From positions 682,001 through 746,000 of the forward strand of contig JAGKQI010000048.1 in assembly GCA_018806915.1 (NCBI GenBank): a stretch of 64,000 nt of DNA, read 5' to 3'. The stretch is from Phytophthora colocasiae. Lineage: Eukaryota > Oomycota > Peronosporomycetes > Peronosporales > Peronosporaceae. Below are positions 11,156 through 22,200 of this stretch, piece after piece (position 1 is the first letter of the stretch; each line of letters starts with the position of its first letter). The notes beneath the pieces are model-generated. The model ran no database searches, had not been told where the DNA came from, and saw nothing but the letters and a program-made list of their open reading frames with translations. Both the position numbers and the translations under genes were made by a program.

Positions 11156-11160
11156 ACGCG

Positions 11161-11720
11161 GGGCGGTCTACTGGGGAAGAACTGAGTTCTGCAGTGCGTG
11201 AGAGGCACTGGGGCTCAGCCCCGAAGAGCTCCGTGCTCTTGAACACGGAACGTGTGAGCAAGCAGGGCTTGCTGGTCGTCCAGGTGGACGTGAAGGGCTT
11301 TGAGAAGCCGTGGATCGTGTTGATCGATTCGGGGCGTCTGGCAACTACGTCAGACGCTCCACCGTTGAAGGTAGTCAGCAATATGCTGAGGCGCTTCGAG
11401 CGCGAAGAGGTGACACAGTCACAGTCCGTCTAGCGACGGGCGTCCGTGTCACGGTGGCCAAGGTCCCCATGGACCTGCGGCTGAAGTTCTTGGACTTCGA
11501 TAGCGTGGAGCGCTGCTTGGTCCTGGACCTGGATTCGAGGTACGACCTCATCCTTGGCATGGCGTGGCTGGAGCGCCACGAGCCATGGATTGATTGGAGG
11601 TCGAAGACCTTAGGTGCTACGCACTTCTCTCCTAGTGGAGCTTTGGCGAGTCATGAACCCACCTCTGCTAGGGAAGCAGAAGCGCTTATTGGCGCGAGCA
11701 TCGAGCCGAGTCGGCTATGA
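11161..11720 (+). CDS. Aspartic protease region of element A, frame-broken
   Basis: One frame runs through GLLVVQVDVKGF to the catalytic IDSG. The protein sense then resumes in the next frame with ASGNYVRR, so the DSGAS active-site motif is split by a one-base shortfall in the G run at 11331-11334. Downstream, the RYDLILGMAWLERHEPWIDW segment is the typical C-terminal half of a retropepsin-like protease. The frame stops at 11720, before the linker and RT. Function: cleavage of the Gag-Pol precursor. Confidence 0.75.
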
Positions 11721-11814
11721 TGCTGGAAGTCGGTGTGTCCGAGTTGGTGGACAGCACCGAGTGCGAGGACCGCAGTCCTGTTGAGCGCGTAGCGCTGGTT
11801 GACAGTGAGTCAAC

Positions 11815-14247
11815 GTGTGGGCAAGCTCACGTAACCCCTGTGGGGCGGCACGTACTCCGCCGAGTGACGCCGGTCATGGACCGTCACTGGATGCCGATGG
11901 CATCGGGCCTTACCAGGCCGTGAACTGTGGGGCGGCACGTACTCCGTCGAGTGATACTGGTCGTGGACCAAGTCGATCGCTGAGTGTCTCTGACACTGGA
12001 CCTGTTACGGTCATTGATTGTGCAGCGGCACGTACTCCGCTGAGCGGCATCGGTCGTCGACCGAGTGGATCGCAGAGTGTCACTGACACTGGGCCTGAAG
12101 GGGACGAAACCTGTGCGGCGGCACGTACTCCGTCTAGTGACGTCGGCGGTAGACCGAGTCAGTCACTGAGTGTCACTGACACTGGGCCGGGCAAGGCCAT
12201 TACCTGTGCAGCGGTACGTACTCCGTCGAGTGGACGTTCGTCGGCCAGGCGACGACGTCGTAAGGCCCTATGGGCGAGACGCTCTGCGTCTGAGTCGTCC
12301 GTGACGTCAAGTGTCAACGCACGGGAGGGCTGTGGGCAGCTATACACTCTGGTTGATGGAGTGGACGGCAGTGCCGAAGGCAGCGTCCTGCTGGACGGAC
12401 TGCCGAGTGTTGACAAGCTCCTTGAGCTAGAAGAGATGTCGTTCGCCGACTTTGGCGATGCCTTGAAGGCTGGCGAACTCGCCGAGGTGGTCATCGTTCG
12501 ACCTGAAGAGGAGTTAAACTCATCGTCCCTCGTTGACGAGTCCGTCTTGGCCGAGGTCAAGAAGGCGCTGAGCGCCAGGAGTGGATCGGAGATCCTCAAG
12601 AATCCCTCGGATCCCTTCTACTCCTTGCTGAAGGAATATGGAGACGTTGTCTCAAAGGAACCACCGAGTGGCCTGCCTCCTGACCGAGGCGTTCGTCACG
12701 AGATCGACTTAGTTCCCGGAACTAAATACTGCGTGACCCGGCAGTGGCCTCTTCCTAAAGAGCAATGCGACGTCATTGACGCCTTCTTCCGTGCTAAGCA
12801 CGCGGTGGGTCTCGTGCGCGAGAGCAAGTCTCCGCACTCCGCGCCAACGTTCTGTGTCAGAAAGCCGAATGGCAAGTGGCGTATCGTTCACGCTTTTAAC
12901 AAGCTCAACGCTGCCACGATTCCGGCGCAGACGCCGATTCCTAGGAAGGATGTTCTTCAGAACAACATGGTGGGTTGCACCATGTACAGTGCGCTCGACT
13001 TAGTCGATGGCTACTATCAGCTGCTCATGCGAGCCAGTGATATTCCGCTTACAGCGGTGAGCACCCCGAGCGGTATGCTCTGGGAGTGGCTCGTCATGCC
13101 CCAAGGGCTGTCGAATGCGCCTGCAACGTTCAATCGTCTAGTGACGCAGTTGTTCAGGCCCCTACGGGCATTCGCACAGACGTACTTTGACGATGTGTTC
13201 GTCCACAGTCGTGCTGAGCACGGGAAGACTGATGTCGAGGTACACGTGGAACACGTGAGAGCAGTGCTCGAGTGCATGCGCACCAACAAGTTGTACGCCA
13301 ACGCGGACAAGTGCGTCTTTGGCGCGGAAGAAATCCCTTTCCTAGGGTGCTTCATTGGGAAGCATGGCCTTCGTGCTGATCCAGCAAAAGTCAAGGCCAT
13401 TGTGGACTGGCCGGTTCCCTTGAACCAGAAGGACTTGCGTAAGTGGCTGGGCTTGGCCAACTACTTGCACAAGTACAGCGAGAACTACGCTGAGTTGGCT
13501 CGGCCACTGTCGGATCTCCTTAAGAAGGATGCCGAATGGGTATGGCGTGCTGAGCACGAGAGTGCGTTCACTCGTATCAAGGATAGCCTGCTTCAGGCAC
13601 CGATACTGGCGTTGCCAGACCCCGATCGTCCGTTCATCGTCGTCTGTGACGCCTCGGACTTTGCCATCGGCAGTGCTTTGCTACAAGCGGACGCCGACGG
13701 GCGCGAACGCGTCATTGCGTTTGAGTCTCGGCAGCTCAAGGCTGCTGAGAAGAACTATCCAGTTCATGACAAGGAGCTACTTGCGATGAAGTACGCTCTC
13801 GTCAAATTCAGGGTTCACCTGCTCGGCTCCAAGCCGTTTGTGATCTACACGGATCATGCGTCACTACGCACAGCGACGCAGTCGCCTCACCTCTCGCAGA
13901 GGATGGCCCGATGGCTCTTCTTCTTTGCGGAGTATAACTTCGAGGTGAAGTACAAGCCTGGAAGGCAGAACGTCCTCGCTGACGCGTTATCACGTCGCCC
14001 GGACTATGAGTTATCTCATGTCACCTCGGTGACGTCGTCCGTGACGGACATGGTTCGAGCAGCGTACGCTCAGGACGACTCTTGTGTCGCGCTGCTTCAA
14101 GCTCTAGGACGCGATGAGTTTAAGGACTCAAAGGGGACTCTGTCACGACGCCTGAAGGCGAGACTCCAACGCTATAGCCTGGGAGGCGGTCTGCTGTACT
14201 ACAGCACGGGTCAGGATGACCCACCACGTGGTGGTTCCTCACGATGA
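11815..14247 (+). CDS. pol: Reverse transcriptase and RNase H of element A
   Basis: A long frame (about 810 codons, no ATG at its edge; the first codon is GTG) consistent with translation as part of a polyprotein. The first 150 or so residues are the Ser/Pro/Arg repeat linker. RT follows with SPHSAPTFCVRKPNGKWR, ALDLVDGYYQ, the catalytic YFDD (codons from 13183) and FLGCFIGKHGL. RNase H has VCDASDFAIG, ESRQLKAAEKNYPVHDKELL and YTDHASLR. It ends near 14247, where the integrase zinc-binding sequence continues in the next frame after an indel in the GTGGTGG run at 14225-14235. Converts element RNA into cDNA in cytoplasmic particles. Confidence 0.88.
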   Translation: MWASSRNPCGAARTPPSDAGHGPSLDADGIGPYQAVNCGAARTPSSDTGRGPSRSLSVSDTGPVTVIDCAAARTPLSGIGRRPSGSQSVTDTGPEGDETCAAARTPSSDVGGRPSQSLSVTDTGPGKAITCAAVRTPSSGRSSARRRRRKALWARRSASESSVTSSVNAREGCGQLYTLVDGVDGSAEGSVLLDGLPSVDKLLELEEMSFADFGDALKAGELAEVVIVRPEEELNSSSLVDESVLAEVKKALSARSGSEILKNPSDPFYSLLKEYGDVVSKEPPSGLPPDRGVRHEIDLVPGTKYCVTRQWPLPKEQCDVIDAFFRAKHAVGLVRESKSPHSAPTFCVRKPNGKWRIVHAFNKLNAATIPAQTPIPRKDVLQNNMVGCTMYSALDLVDGYYQLLMRASDIPLTAVSTPSGMLWEWLVMPQGLSNAPATFNRLVTQLFRPLRAFAQTYFDDVFVHSRAEHGKTDVEVHVEHVRAVLECMRTNKLYANADKCVFGAEEIPFLGCFIGKHGLRADPAKVKAIVDWPVPLNQKDLRKWLGLANYLHKYSENYAELARPLSDLLKKDAEWVWRAEHESAFTRIKDSLLQAPILALPDPDRPFIVVCDASDFAIGSALLQADADGRERVIAFESRQLKAAEKNYPVHDKELLAMKYALVKFRVHLLGSKPFVIYTDHASLRTATQSPHLSQRMARWLFFFAEYNFEVKYKPGRQNVLADALSRRPDYELSHVTSVTSSVTDMVRAAYAQDDSCVALLQALGRDEFKDSKGTLSRRLKARLQRYSLGGGLLYYSTGQDDPPRGGSSR
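11833..12235 (+). repeat. Five degenerate in-frame repeats between protease and RT
   Basis: About five imperfect units of 60-80 bp share the core GGCRCGTACTCCG and encode AARTPxSxxGxxPS followed by LSVSDTGP-like text. They sit in the frame of the RT. Such a linker is unusual in gypsy polyproteins and looks like an expanded low-complexity spacer. Confidence 0.6.
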
Positions 14248-16010
14248 GGACCTGAAGTATCGTATCCTCTATGAGGCCCACGACACGCCCACAAGCGGCC
14301 ACCTCGGTCGCGAGAAGACCTACGGCTCGGTGAGCTCCATGTACTGGTGGCCGAAGATGTACAAGTGGGTCAGCACATATGTGCACACGTGCGAGACGTG
14401 TCAGCGGGTTAAACCCTCGCCGCATGCGGCAGCGCCTTTGGCGAGCTTGCCTGTACCCTCTGGGTGTTGGCAGTCCATGAGTATGGACTTCGTGTTTGGC
14501 CTGCCGAAGGATACGGCAGGCAACACGGGCGTTGTGGTCTTCGTTGACCGTCTGAGCAAGATGGCTCACCCTGGCGGCTGTGCCGGACACCGTCGATGGC
14601 GCTGGTACAGCGACGATCTTTATCGATCGGGTCTTCCGTCAGCATGGGCTGCCAGAGACCATTGTCTCGGATCGAGACCCCCGTTTCACGGGTCACTTCT
14701 GGACGTCCGTCTTCAAAGTGCTTGGCACTCGACTGGACATGTCCACGGCGGATCATCCGCAGACCGACGGTCAGACTGAACGCGTGAACCGCGTCCTAGA
14801 GGACATCCTCCGCAGCGTATGCGCTGAAACGCCGAAGCGTTGGAGCGCTATGCTCCCTCTCGTTGAGTTCTCAATGAACAACGCGGTGCATGCCTCGACA
14901 GGCTTCACCCCGTTCTACGTGAACGGCCTTGCGCATCCGCGCGTCCCGCTCACTCCGCCACGCGGTAGCCTTGGGCTTGGTGGGGGAGAGGCTGTGCCGT
15001 CGCTCGACTCCGAGCTTGCTGATGTCAGCCCCCTTGCTGTTCGCAAGCAAGTCGATGACTTCCTCTCGATGAGGCTTAGCGTCTTACGCCGTGTGCGTGA
15101 CGCAATGGCTGAAAGCCAAGATGTTCAAAAGGAACAAGCTGATGCCAAAGGCAGAAGCAACATGTGGGAGTTCAAGGTCGGTGACCACGTTTTATTAAAC
15201 GCTAAAAACGCTAAGAACCTGCCTACACACGCAGTGTCAGCCGTCTTCAAGACGAAGTTGCGGCCGCGCTTCATTGGACCGTTCACGGTCGTGGCCAAGA
15301 AGGGCCTGGCATACACGCTTGACTTGCCAAAGCGTATGCGAACACATCCTGTGTTCTACGTGGGCTTGCTTAAGCCATATCGGGACCCTGCTCTTGTGAG
15401 TTCTGAGGAGCTGGCGCCGAGTCGGACGAAGGCTGCACGGCAGCAGGTGGCAGAGCCACAGGTGGTTGCATCCGAACCAACAGGTCTTGTCAATCCGGAG
15501 CAACGTGATGCTCGAGGTCATAGACCCGCTGATGCAGCACCAGAGGCGACTCAGACCGGTCCCCGCGACTCTAGGTCTCCTCGAGACCAGTCGCTAAGCG
15601 ATGGGTCGGATGACCGACGTGGTGGTCGTGCTCCTTCACCGAGCCGACGCGGGTCTGCAAGCAATGCAGCGCGTCTACACTCGCAGCGCGAGAACCCATC
15701 GACCGCTCGTCCTCCTCCTGCTCTGCTCGATGAGCAAGGTGAGCTTCACTATCACGTGGATCGACTGATGGCGCGGCGTCGTCGCCAAGGTCACAACCAG
15801 TATCTGGTGAAGTGGCGAGGTTACCCTCACTCACAGAACTCGTGGGAGTTTGAGGTGCCACTACGGCAGGATTGCCCCGACGTCGTTGACGCGTATGATC
15901 GGGCACACCCGGTGTCAGACCGCCCGATGGGGTGCGAACGAGTAGCCGGGTGCCAAGCACCTCCCACTAAGGTGGGAGTTCACAGGGTCGTTGCTGAGCT
16001 CAGGCTCTGA
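14216..16010 (+). CDS. Integrase with C-terminal chromodomain of element A, frame-broken
   Basis: The first frame (14216-14779) has the HHCC zinc-binding domain (HLGREKTYG... CETCQRVKP) and the first catalytic Asp (SMDFVFGLP). Near 14570 an extra base in a C run shifts the sense to the frame ending at 16010, which carries VSDRDPRFTG (second Asp), DGQTERVNR (Glu), a GPF-like DNA-binding region (GDHVLLNAKN, RPRFIGPF) and, after a disordered Ser/Pro/Arg stretch, a chromodomain (YLVKWRGYPHSQNSWE at about 15800-15850). Chromodomains of this family direct integration to marked chromatin. Confidence 0.85.
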
Positions 16011-16880
16011 CCCGTAGCTGCAATACTTGCAGCGAGCACGTTGGTGCCGTCGACATGGCATCGAATGCTCAAACTGCAAGTGCAGTAGAGCTACATGCGC
16101 CTCGCGCGCGTGTTTCAAGGGTCTATGACCCTTTAACAACACTGGCCTATGGCCCGGAGCTTCGCGATCATGAAGCGAAGATGGTTCGTGATGAACAACC
16201 GTCTTAATGACGTTCTGTATAAGTGACAAGTGGTGATGGAAACGGATTCTATCCGATCACCTGACGCTAGAAGCGATCAATGGGTATGACTATGTCATGA
16301 GGCACTGTGGATGCCAGGGATGCCAATGCATTGGACCCCGCATGCTGCATAGCAGTAGGAGGTAGGTAAGCTCCTCCTGAGCGACAGCTTAGCTGTCTGG
16401 TGCTCGTTGTCGTGTCTACGACTGTGCTGAGCACGTGTATTCACAAGACACAGTGTCTGTGACACATAGTGGCGCTTGCGCCTGCTTCAAGGACAACTTG
16501 GGCATCAAGCCCTGCACACAGTGCTCATCCGAGGGTCTCATTAACTGTGAAGCGAGTGGGCCCCACTGCTGTGTGGTTCGTGGAACCGTTGGTAGCTTGG
16601 AAGGCTTGCCCTGTGGATCACTGATCCAGTAGTATCATAGATACGCCACCTGTGGCCTTCTTTCCATGCCCGTAGAGCCCCTTGACTCGAGCCAGTAGGC
16701 TCCTATGCTTGGTAAGCATTGGGCCCAAGTGTGTACCAAGTGGCATCGCGTACGGAGGCGTGTAACACGCACGAGAGACAGCGCCGTCCGCGCAAGGCAA
16801 GGTGCCGTGGCCATCGGCCGATAATCGCGTCGTGTGTTTACACTTTCCGGATACGGTATCCGGAATCTTGGTGGGGAGGG
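16011..16880 (+). other. 3' noncoding part and polypurine tract of element A
   Basis: About 870 bp without a conserved frame lies between integrase and 3' LTR. The last eleven bases before the LTR, GGTGGGGAGGG (16870-16880), form the polypurine tract that primes plus-strand DNA synthesis. Confidence 0.7.
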
Positions 16881-17301
16881 TGTAACGGGGATGTTACACG
16901 AATGTTTCTCGTTGGTGTGTGACACACGTGGATACATTTATGTGGGTACATAATAGTGTGTGACACTCATGATACATTTATGTGGGTACATAATGGTGTG
17001 GCACACACGAGTAGATACGTAGATGGCCTCAGAGCCTCACGTTGCATTTTGATTAGGATTTAGTATGTTAGATACTAAATCCGTTACATTTAGGATTAGG
17101 GCACTAAAGTCAATAAAAATCAGTTTGCATTTTACATAGTTAGTGTTAGTCCTTTGTTATAGGGACACTGACTCTGTGAGTCCCGTATTTAGTGGACTAC
17201 TTGGTTCTTGTATAGAACCGAAGGCTAGTGCCTTGCAAGCAGGACTCTACGAGTCAACTAAACTTCCTCTGTGCCGTGCACACCTACGCAGCCCCGCTGC
17301 A
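16881..17301 (+). repeat. 3' LTR of gypsy element A
   Basis: 421 bp, nearly identical to the 5' LTR at 9705-10125. It is followed directly by CACCC, the target-site duplication. Confidence 0.93.
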
Positions 17302-17306
17302 CACCC

Positions 17307-17730
17307 CGCTACCGACGAGGTGCCTCTAGGGGCATGCAGATAGCTCAGTTGGCCATGCTTATGAATGGAATATTTTGTGGTGTATTCGTACATCCTAACG
17401 CCAAGGACCAGTTGGCGCTGGGCGTCCTACTGGTAATGCAGTCTCGCGTGTCGAACTCGGACACGCGACGTTGAAGGCTGCTGCCCCCAGCGAGAAGGTT
17501 TCTCGCTGCGAGATGCAAGATGACGAGCCAAACCTGGCCATCCTGAACGTGATGTCGAAGAGAGTGAACTCTCTTCGTGCCCTAGTGATAGGGACAAAAG
17601 GTTGGAGTACATGTATGTATTATTTCGGCTTTAAAAATGCATATTTCCCCGACGGGGACTTTCGGTCTTTCCTACACTGCCCTTGGCCTTGCATTGTTCC
17701 TGCTCAGCAGCACCTCAAAACATGGGCAAA
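17307..17730. other. Host sequence between gypsy elements A and B
   Basis: About 420 bp. Its right end is the original 3' part of START copy 4 (minus strand): reading from 17730 downward, the last codons, stop and 3' UTR of that gene are found here, separated from the gene by element B. A tRNA D-arm-like string near 17340 is not part of a foldable tRNA. Confidence 0.6.
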
Positions 17731-17942
17731 TGTTCGCTCGTCGCCTTCGTAGTAAATGTAGAAGTGAGTTCATTCATCGTTAGCTAGAGCTAACTACAAT
17801 ATGCATTGTCTTCACGATCAGTCGTCCGTTGCATCACCGCTGCGTTCGAGGTTTCAAAACGACTTGATGAGAAGTCTCTGAGTACAGCAGTTGCTGGGCA
17901 GAATCCCAACAACGTGCTGTACTTGTAGCAACCGCTACAACA
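17731..17942 (-). repeat. 3' LTR of gypsy element B
   Basis: 212 bp; in plus-strand reading it starts TGTTCGCTCG and ends CGCTACAACA. It matches 23203-23414 over its whole length. Confidence 0.93.
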
Positions 17943-17953
17943 CTTCCCTCTCC
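17943..17953 (-). other. Polypurine tract of element B
   Basis: On the minus strand GGAGAGGGAAG lies directly against the 3' LTR, the expected place and composition for the plus-strand primer. Confidence 0.7.
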
Positions 17954-18021
17954 ATGCTCGAGAAACTTCTCGTTTTGCACTAACCTACCGGTGAATCAGT
18001 GCCGGGGAAGTTGAAAAAGCT

Positions 18022-18489
18022 TTACGTGATATTGAGAGCCTTTCGTAGCTCTCGAACGGCTGACTGGTTGCCGTGTTCCTTCAGGAATGCCTTCACAGCA
18101 ACAGGTACATCTTGCAGTAAGAGATCAGCTGGTTCCCATGAATTCTCCAGCTCACTTAACCCGCGCCATTGCACTTCGATCTCATGACGCTTTAGATCCG
18201 GGCAGTACCGAGCCTTTAGTAGTTTGTCCACCACATGTCCTTCGCTGTTATGAGCTACATGCAGCAACAATTCCTCGCTGACGTTCAATGAGGAATCTGC
18301 GTAGAACTTAAGACGACTAGCATGAGCCTCGCGACGTTGGCCTGTCACCAAGTTCTTGATCTCGAAAATCCAATTCGAGATCGTCCCAGTTACCCGGGCA
18401 GGGCCGCACCACTTCACCTGTAACTTACTTCTCGTATGCTGCCAAACATCCGCGTAGAGAACGAAATCTCCAATATCAAATTGAGCCAT
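18022..18489 (-). CDS. Integrase C-terminus and chromodomain of element B
   Basis: The frame starts at an internal MAQFDIGDFVLYADVW, an integrase C-terminal (GPY/F-like) segment, with VKWCGPARV after it, and ends in a chromodomain (VDKLLKARYCPDLKRHEIEV... WRGLSELENSWEP). It is the in-sense continuation of the integrase core frame; the shift falls in the A-rich string near 18505-18515. Targeting of integration to chromatin is the known role. Confidence 0.8.
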   Translation of the reverse strand: MAQFDIGDFVLYADVWQHTRSKLQVKWCGPARVTGTISNWIFEIKNLVTGQRREAHASRLKFYADSSLNVSEELLLHVAHNSEGHVVDKLLKARYCPDLKRHEIEVQWRGLSELENSWEPADLLLQDVPVAVKAFLKEHGNQSAVRELRKALNIT

Positions 18490-19235
18490 TGAAACGCCTT
18501 TCTTTTGTTGCGGGTTTGCCGTCCTGAAGCTCGTACCGTTTTGTTCACTGTAGAAATACGTTTGTGCATGGCTTCTAGTGCTTGTTTCAAACGCTCAACA
18601 TGTTTTCGCTGACCCGCCTGAATTTTCTCTAGCGTGGTAGACTCTACCGGTCCTGGAATCGAAATGGTATCTCCTGGACTCATCGCCGTGATTCCCGTCA
18701 TCGCTGTGACCGGCGCAACTCCTCCTAGCGATGGTGATGCCGTCTGATTCAACACTAACTGAACAACCTTCACGATACGTGGCCATTCCTGAGGCTGTAA
18801 CCTCCATTCGGACAGAAGCGCTCGACAGCAACGTAATGTCTCCCGCATCACCACTTCAACCGTACCGTTTGCCCATGGGCATCGTGCCGTGGTGAAGTGA
18901 TGGTGCGCGCCTAAGGCATGCTGAAGAGCTTCAATGACCTTGTTCTTAAAGTGTGTACCCTGGTCGCTAACCCAGGAGCGACAGACACCAAATGCAGCGA
19001 ACCACTCCAGCAGACAATTGTACGTCGTTTCTGCATCCGCCGCCACACAGGAGAACAGCCACACAAACTTCGATGCATCGTCCTTAATCACCAGCACATA
19101 CGTCTCACCTGTGAGACTTTTCCCCATGAACAAGTAATCCCAGTGGATTAATTCGTTCGGTTGTTCGGCGTGCATTGCTTCTCCCAATAGCCGCGGTTGT
19201 GGGGTCCACCTTGCGTACTGGCACAATGGAGGCAT
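18414..19235 (-). CDS. Integrase catalytic core of element B
   Basis: DDE triad visible: Asp in ELIHWDYLFMG, Asp in WVSDQGTHFKN and Glu in WANGTVEVVMRE. The HHCC finger lies at the end of the preceding long frame; the switch occurs near 19198-19206, at a C run. Beyond about 18490 the true sense moves to the frame with the chromodomain, so the last 30 residues here are out of frame. Confidence 0.83.
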   Translation of the reverse strand: MPPLCQYARWTPQPRLLGEAMHAEQPNELIHWDYLFMGKSLTGETYVLVIKDDASKFVWLFSCVAADAETTYNCLLEWFAAFGVCRSWVSDQGTHFKNKVIEALQHALGAHHHFTTARCPWANGTVEVVMRETLRCCRALLSEWRLQPQEWPRIVKVVQLVLNQTASPSLGGVAPVTAMTGITAMSPGDTISIPGPVESTTLEKIQAGQRKHVERLKQALEAMHKRISTVNKTVRASGRQTRNKRKAFQWLNLILEISFSTRMFGSIREVSYR

Positions 19236-22200
19236 CTCCCCACGAAAAACTCAATATCCTTCTCCATATCCGTCCAGACAAACTCTGCTCCAATCTTAGC
19301 TAGTGTAGTAGATACTCCGCGATGTCCAGAGATGCCAAAATGCCCCACTACACATACTCGCATCTGTAATTCCACAGCTTCATCGGGGATCCAGATTCTC
19401 CCTTCTGTATCTTTCCACAACTCACTGCCAATCGATCGAGCCATACCACTTGGTGGGTCGGAGGCGTCCTGAGCGGCAACGATCTCCATAGTTGTCGGCC
19501 AGACAAAAGTACCATCGAGTTGTGGCGACAGTGGCAGATTCACTTGTCGTATAGCGCACACCGTCTTAAAAGATGAGCCCCACCTCGACAGTAGGTCAGC
19601 CCACACGTTTTCCTCGCCCGAGATGTCGTGGATGTCGTACTTGTACGCCATCAACAGCATAGCCCAGCGATGCAGTTTGTCAGCTGTATACCTCGGCACA
19701 GCTTTCGAAACACTGTGAGGATCGAAAATGTACCGCAAGTTGCGGTGATCTGTATACAAAGCGAAACCATCGTGCCTGTGCAACAAGTAATCGGCCCGAC
19801 GACACGTCTCAACAATAGCGTACGCCTCCTTTTCCACAATTGCCCACCGCTTTGCTGAGCCCGAGAAAGTTCCACTCAACATGAGTAATGGCTCGTGATC
19901 CTGCTCGCTGAGTGGCCTATCTGCAGTATCTGGTGAAATCTGGGTAATAACTGCACCCCAATGGTGGTCACTAGCATCCGTATACACGGACAGACGCTTT
20001 GCCGGATCTGGATGAGCTAGTTGTAGCGTATTCTTCAATGCTTCCTTGCATTGCTCCAAACATTCCAGCTCTGTGTCTCCCCATCCAGCATCGGCGAGCA
20101 GCACCTTCCTAACTTGGTTCTTCTTTCGGCTTCCAGCCTGCTCGTACACCTTTTCCATAAATTTTGTGAGAGGACCCACCAGCTTATTGAAAGCTGGTAT
20201 GGAAGTACGCATCCAGTTCAGCGCACAGACAAATTGCTGTAATTCTTGACCAGTAGTAGGAGGTGGAAGGTTTGCCAGTGCCGTCACTCTCGCTGGATCA
20301 TGGCGAACACCATCACCTGACACAATACGGCCACACCAAAGTGCCTCGCGCATGTAAAAGGAACACTTCTTAGGGTTTAACTTGAGCCCCTTCTCCTTGC
20401 AAATGGTCAACACCCGTTTCAGCAAACGCAACAACCCTTCATCGGTGTCGTTGTAGCCGAGGAGGTCATCAATCCAAATGAGCAGTCCTTTGTTGAATAC
20501 TTCGGAAAACATCTCTTGTACTGTTGATTGCACGTAAGCTACACTGTTGGTGCCTCCCATAAGCACCCTAGTCGGCGTGATCACCCCCTCCTCTGTTAGA
20601 ATGGAGTAAATCTCTTGACACCAAATGGCCATGGCGAACTGCCAAAAGCCTTTGAAAAAGTCCAACGAAAAATATTTGGATGATCCTCGGAGTCTATCAA
20701 ACACGACCTCCAAAATAGGCATAGGCCAGACAAACTGCTCAACGCACCCGTTCGGACCTCGTACATCCACTGTCATCCTGTGTGCGTTAACTTCCGGCTT
20801 GTTCACCACGTGTGGAGCCGAGCACCACCGACTCTTTGGGTTGCGATAGCAAAGTCCAGCGGCAATGAGTGCATCGATGTGTGTCTTGAGAAATTCACGA
20901 TGCGCTTGAGAGTATCTCCGAGCTCTACACCGTACTGGTACAGCACCAGGTTTGAGGGTTACTTCCATAGGAGGCATATCCACCGGTGGATCTCGACCAA
21001 TAAACAAACGAAACACGTCAATAAGCTGCATCAAGATGCTCCGTAGTTCCTCCACAAATTCAGGTGTTGCTCCTAGACAACGTGCTTCTTCGACTTTCTC
21101 GAGCAAAATACCTCTAATCTGCTCACGCTCAGTATCCATGTCTTCAGTGAAAATAGGAAAACAAGCCTGGTCTTCATTCTCCAATAAAGCATGTTCTTCT
21201 TCGGATGGCTCCATGTTCTCCACGTCACCAGAGTATGCTAAAACACTAGCTAAGCCGCTCGAAATATCATCATCCACGTCGCTCATATCCCACACTGGTT
21301 GTATCTGCTGAGCCGCAGCTAGAAGTTTATCCGAGCTATACCCCAGTTTCACCATGATCAATCGAGATAGCAATAAATCCCCAACACCTGGAGGAAGACG
21401 TTGTTCTGTCACCCAACAGACTACATTTTTCAACACGAGTGGACCTCCCGGTGTTGTAAACCGCAGATCCAACTTGATCTTACTCTTTACAGCCACCGGT
21501 TTTTCTCCAATACCAGTCACCCCCGACTTTTCCGGTAGTTTTTGCTGGGCAATCCATTTTCCACTCATTTTCAGCTTCTTCAGCAACTTTGTTGTTACTA
21601 CAGAGACCTCCGCTGCACTGTCAGGTGTAATCGACGTCTTAATCGTATCCATTACGACACACGGTATCGCCGGCGAAGGTACAGTATCTCCCTTGTTCGT
21701 TTCTGCAGTTGTTGCTAATACGGGCTTCAATACTTTCCTGCCAGTGCTTTTTTCATAAAGCTCTTTCGCTTCAGCAGGTCCCGCGATATCCGGACATTGA
21801 AACACTCCATGGGTTCGATCTCCACATTTGAAACAAGTACGGTCACTCCTTGTATTCTTTCCTTCAGTCTCCACTTTGTCTTTGCGTTGTGGCACCAATT
21901 TTCCTGACGGCTGTCCATTGGTACTGCGCGGTTTTCCGCCAGTTTGTTGTGAACCCTGTTTTTGCTGGTGTTTCCCTGAAATTGCTTGATCTCGGTCTGC
22001 TTTCGACCCGGTTTTTCCTTGCTGCCCATTCCAAATGTGCGCTTCAAACCTCATAAAATCCTCCAGCTCCGCACGAACCCATTTCAAGAACGATTGAATA
22101 TTAGACTTGGTCCCTTTATGGATTTGCCGTTCGAGCTGGTCTCTTACCGCAGCCTTGAATGCAGGAGGTCTCAACGCGTCCACCAGGTAGCCTATCACCT

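Larger units (their letters stand above)
9705..17301 (+). mobile_element. Complete Ty3/gypsy LTR retrotransposon (chromovirus), element A
   Basis: A 7,597 bp element bounded by two 421 bp LTRs (TG...CA) and flanked by the 5 bp duplication CACCC (9700-9704 and 17302-17306). Internal order: primer-binding-site candidate, Gag with CCHC knuckle, aspartic protease, a repeat-rich linker, reverse transcriptase, RNase H, integrase, chromodomain, a long 3' noncoding part and a polypurine tract. RT before integrase shows Ty3/gypsy; the C-terminal chromodomain places it with chromoviruses. The LTRs differ at only about one position, so the insertion is young, yet the coding region is split over several frames. 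Confidence 0.93.

Noticed and set aside
17330..17400. tRNA-like D-arm string GATAGCTCAGTTGG
   Set aside because: No anticodon arm, T arm or acceptor stem pairs around it.
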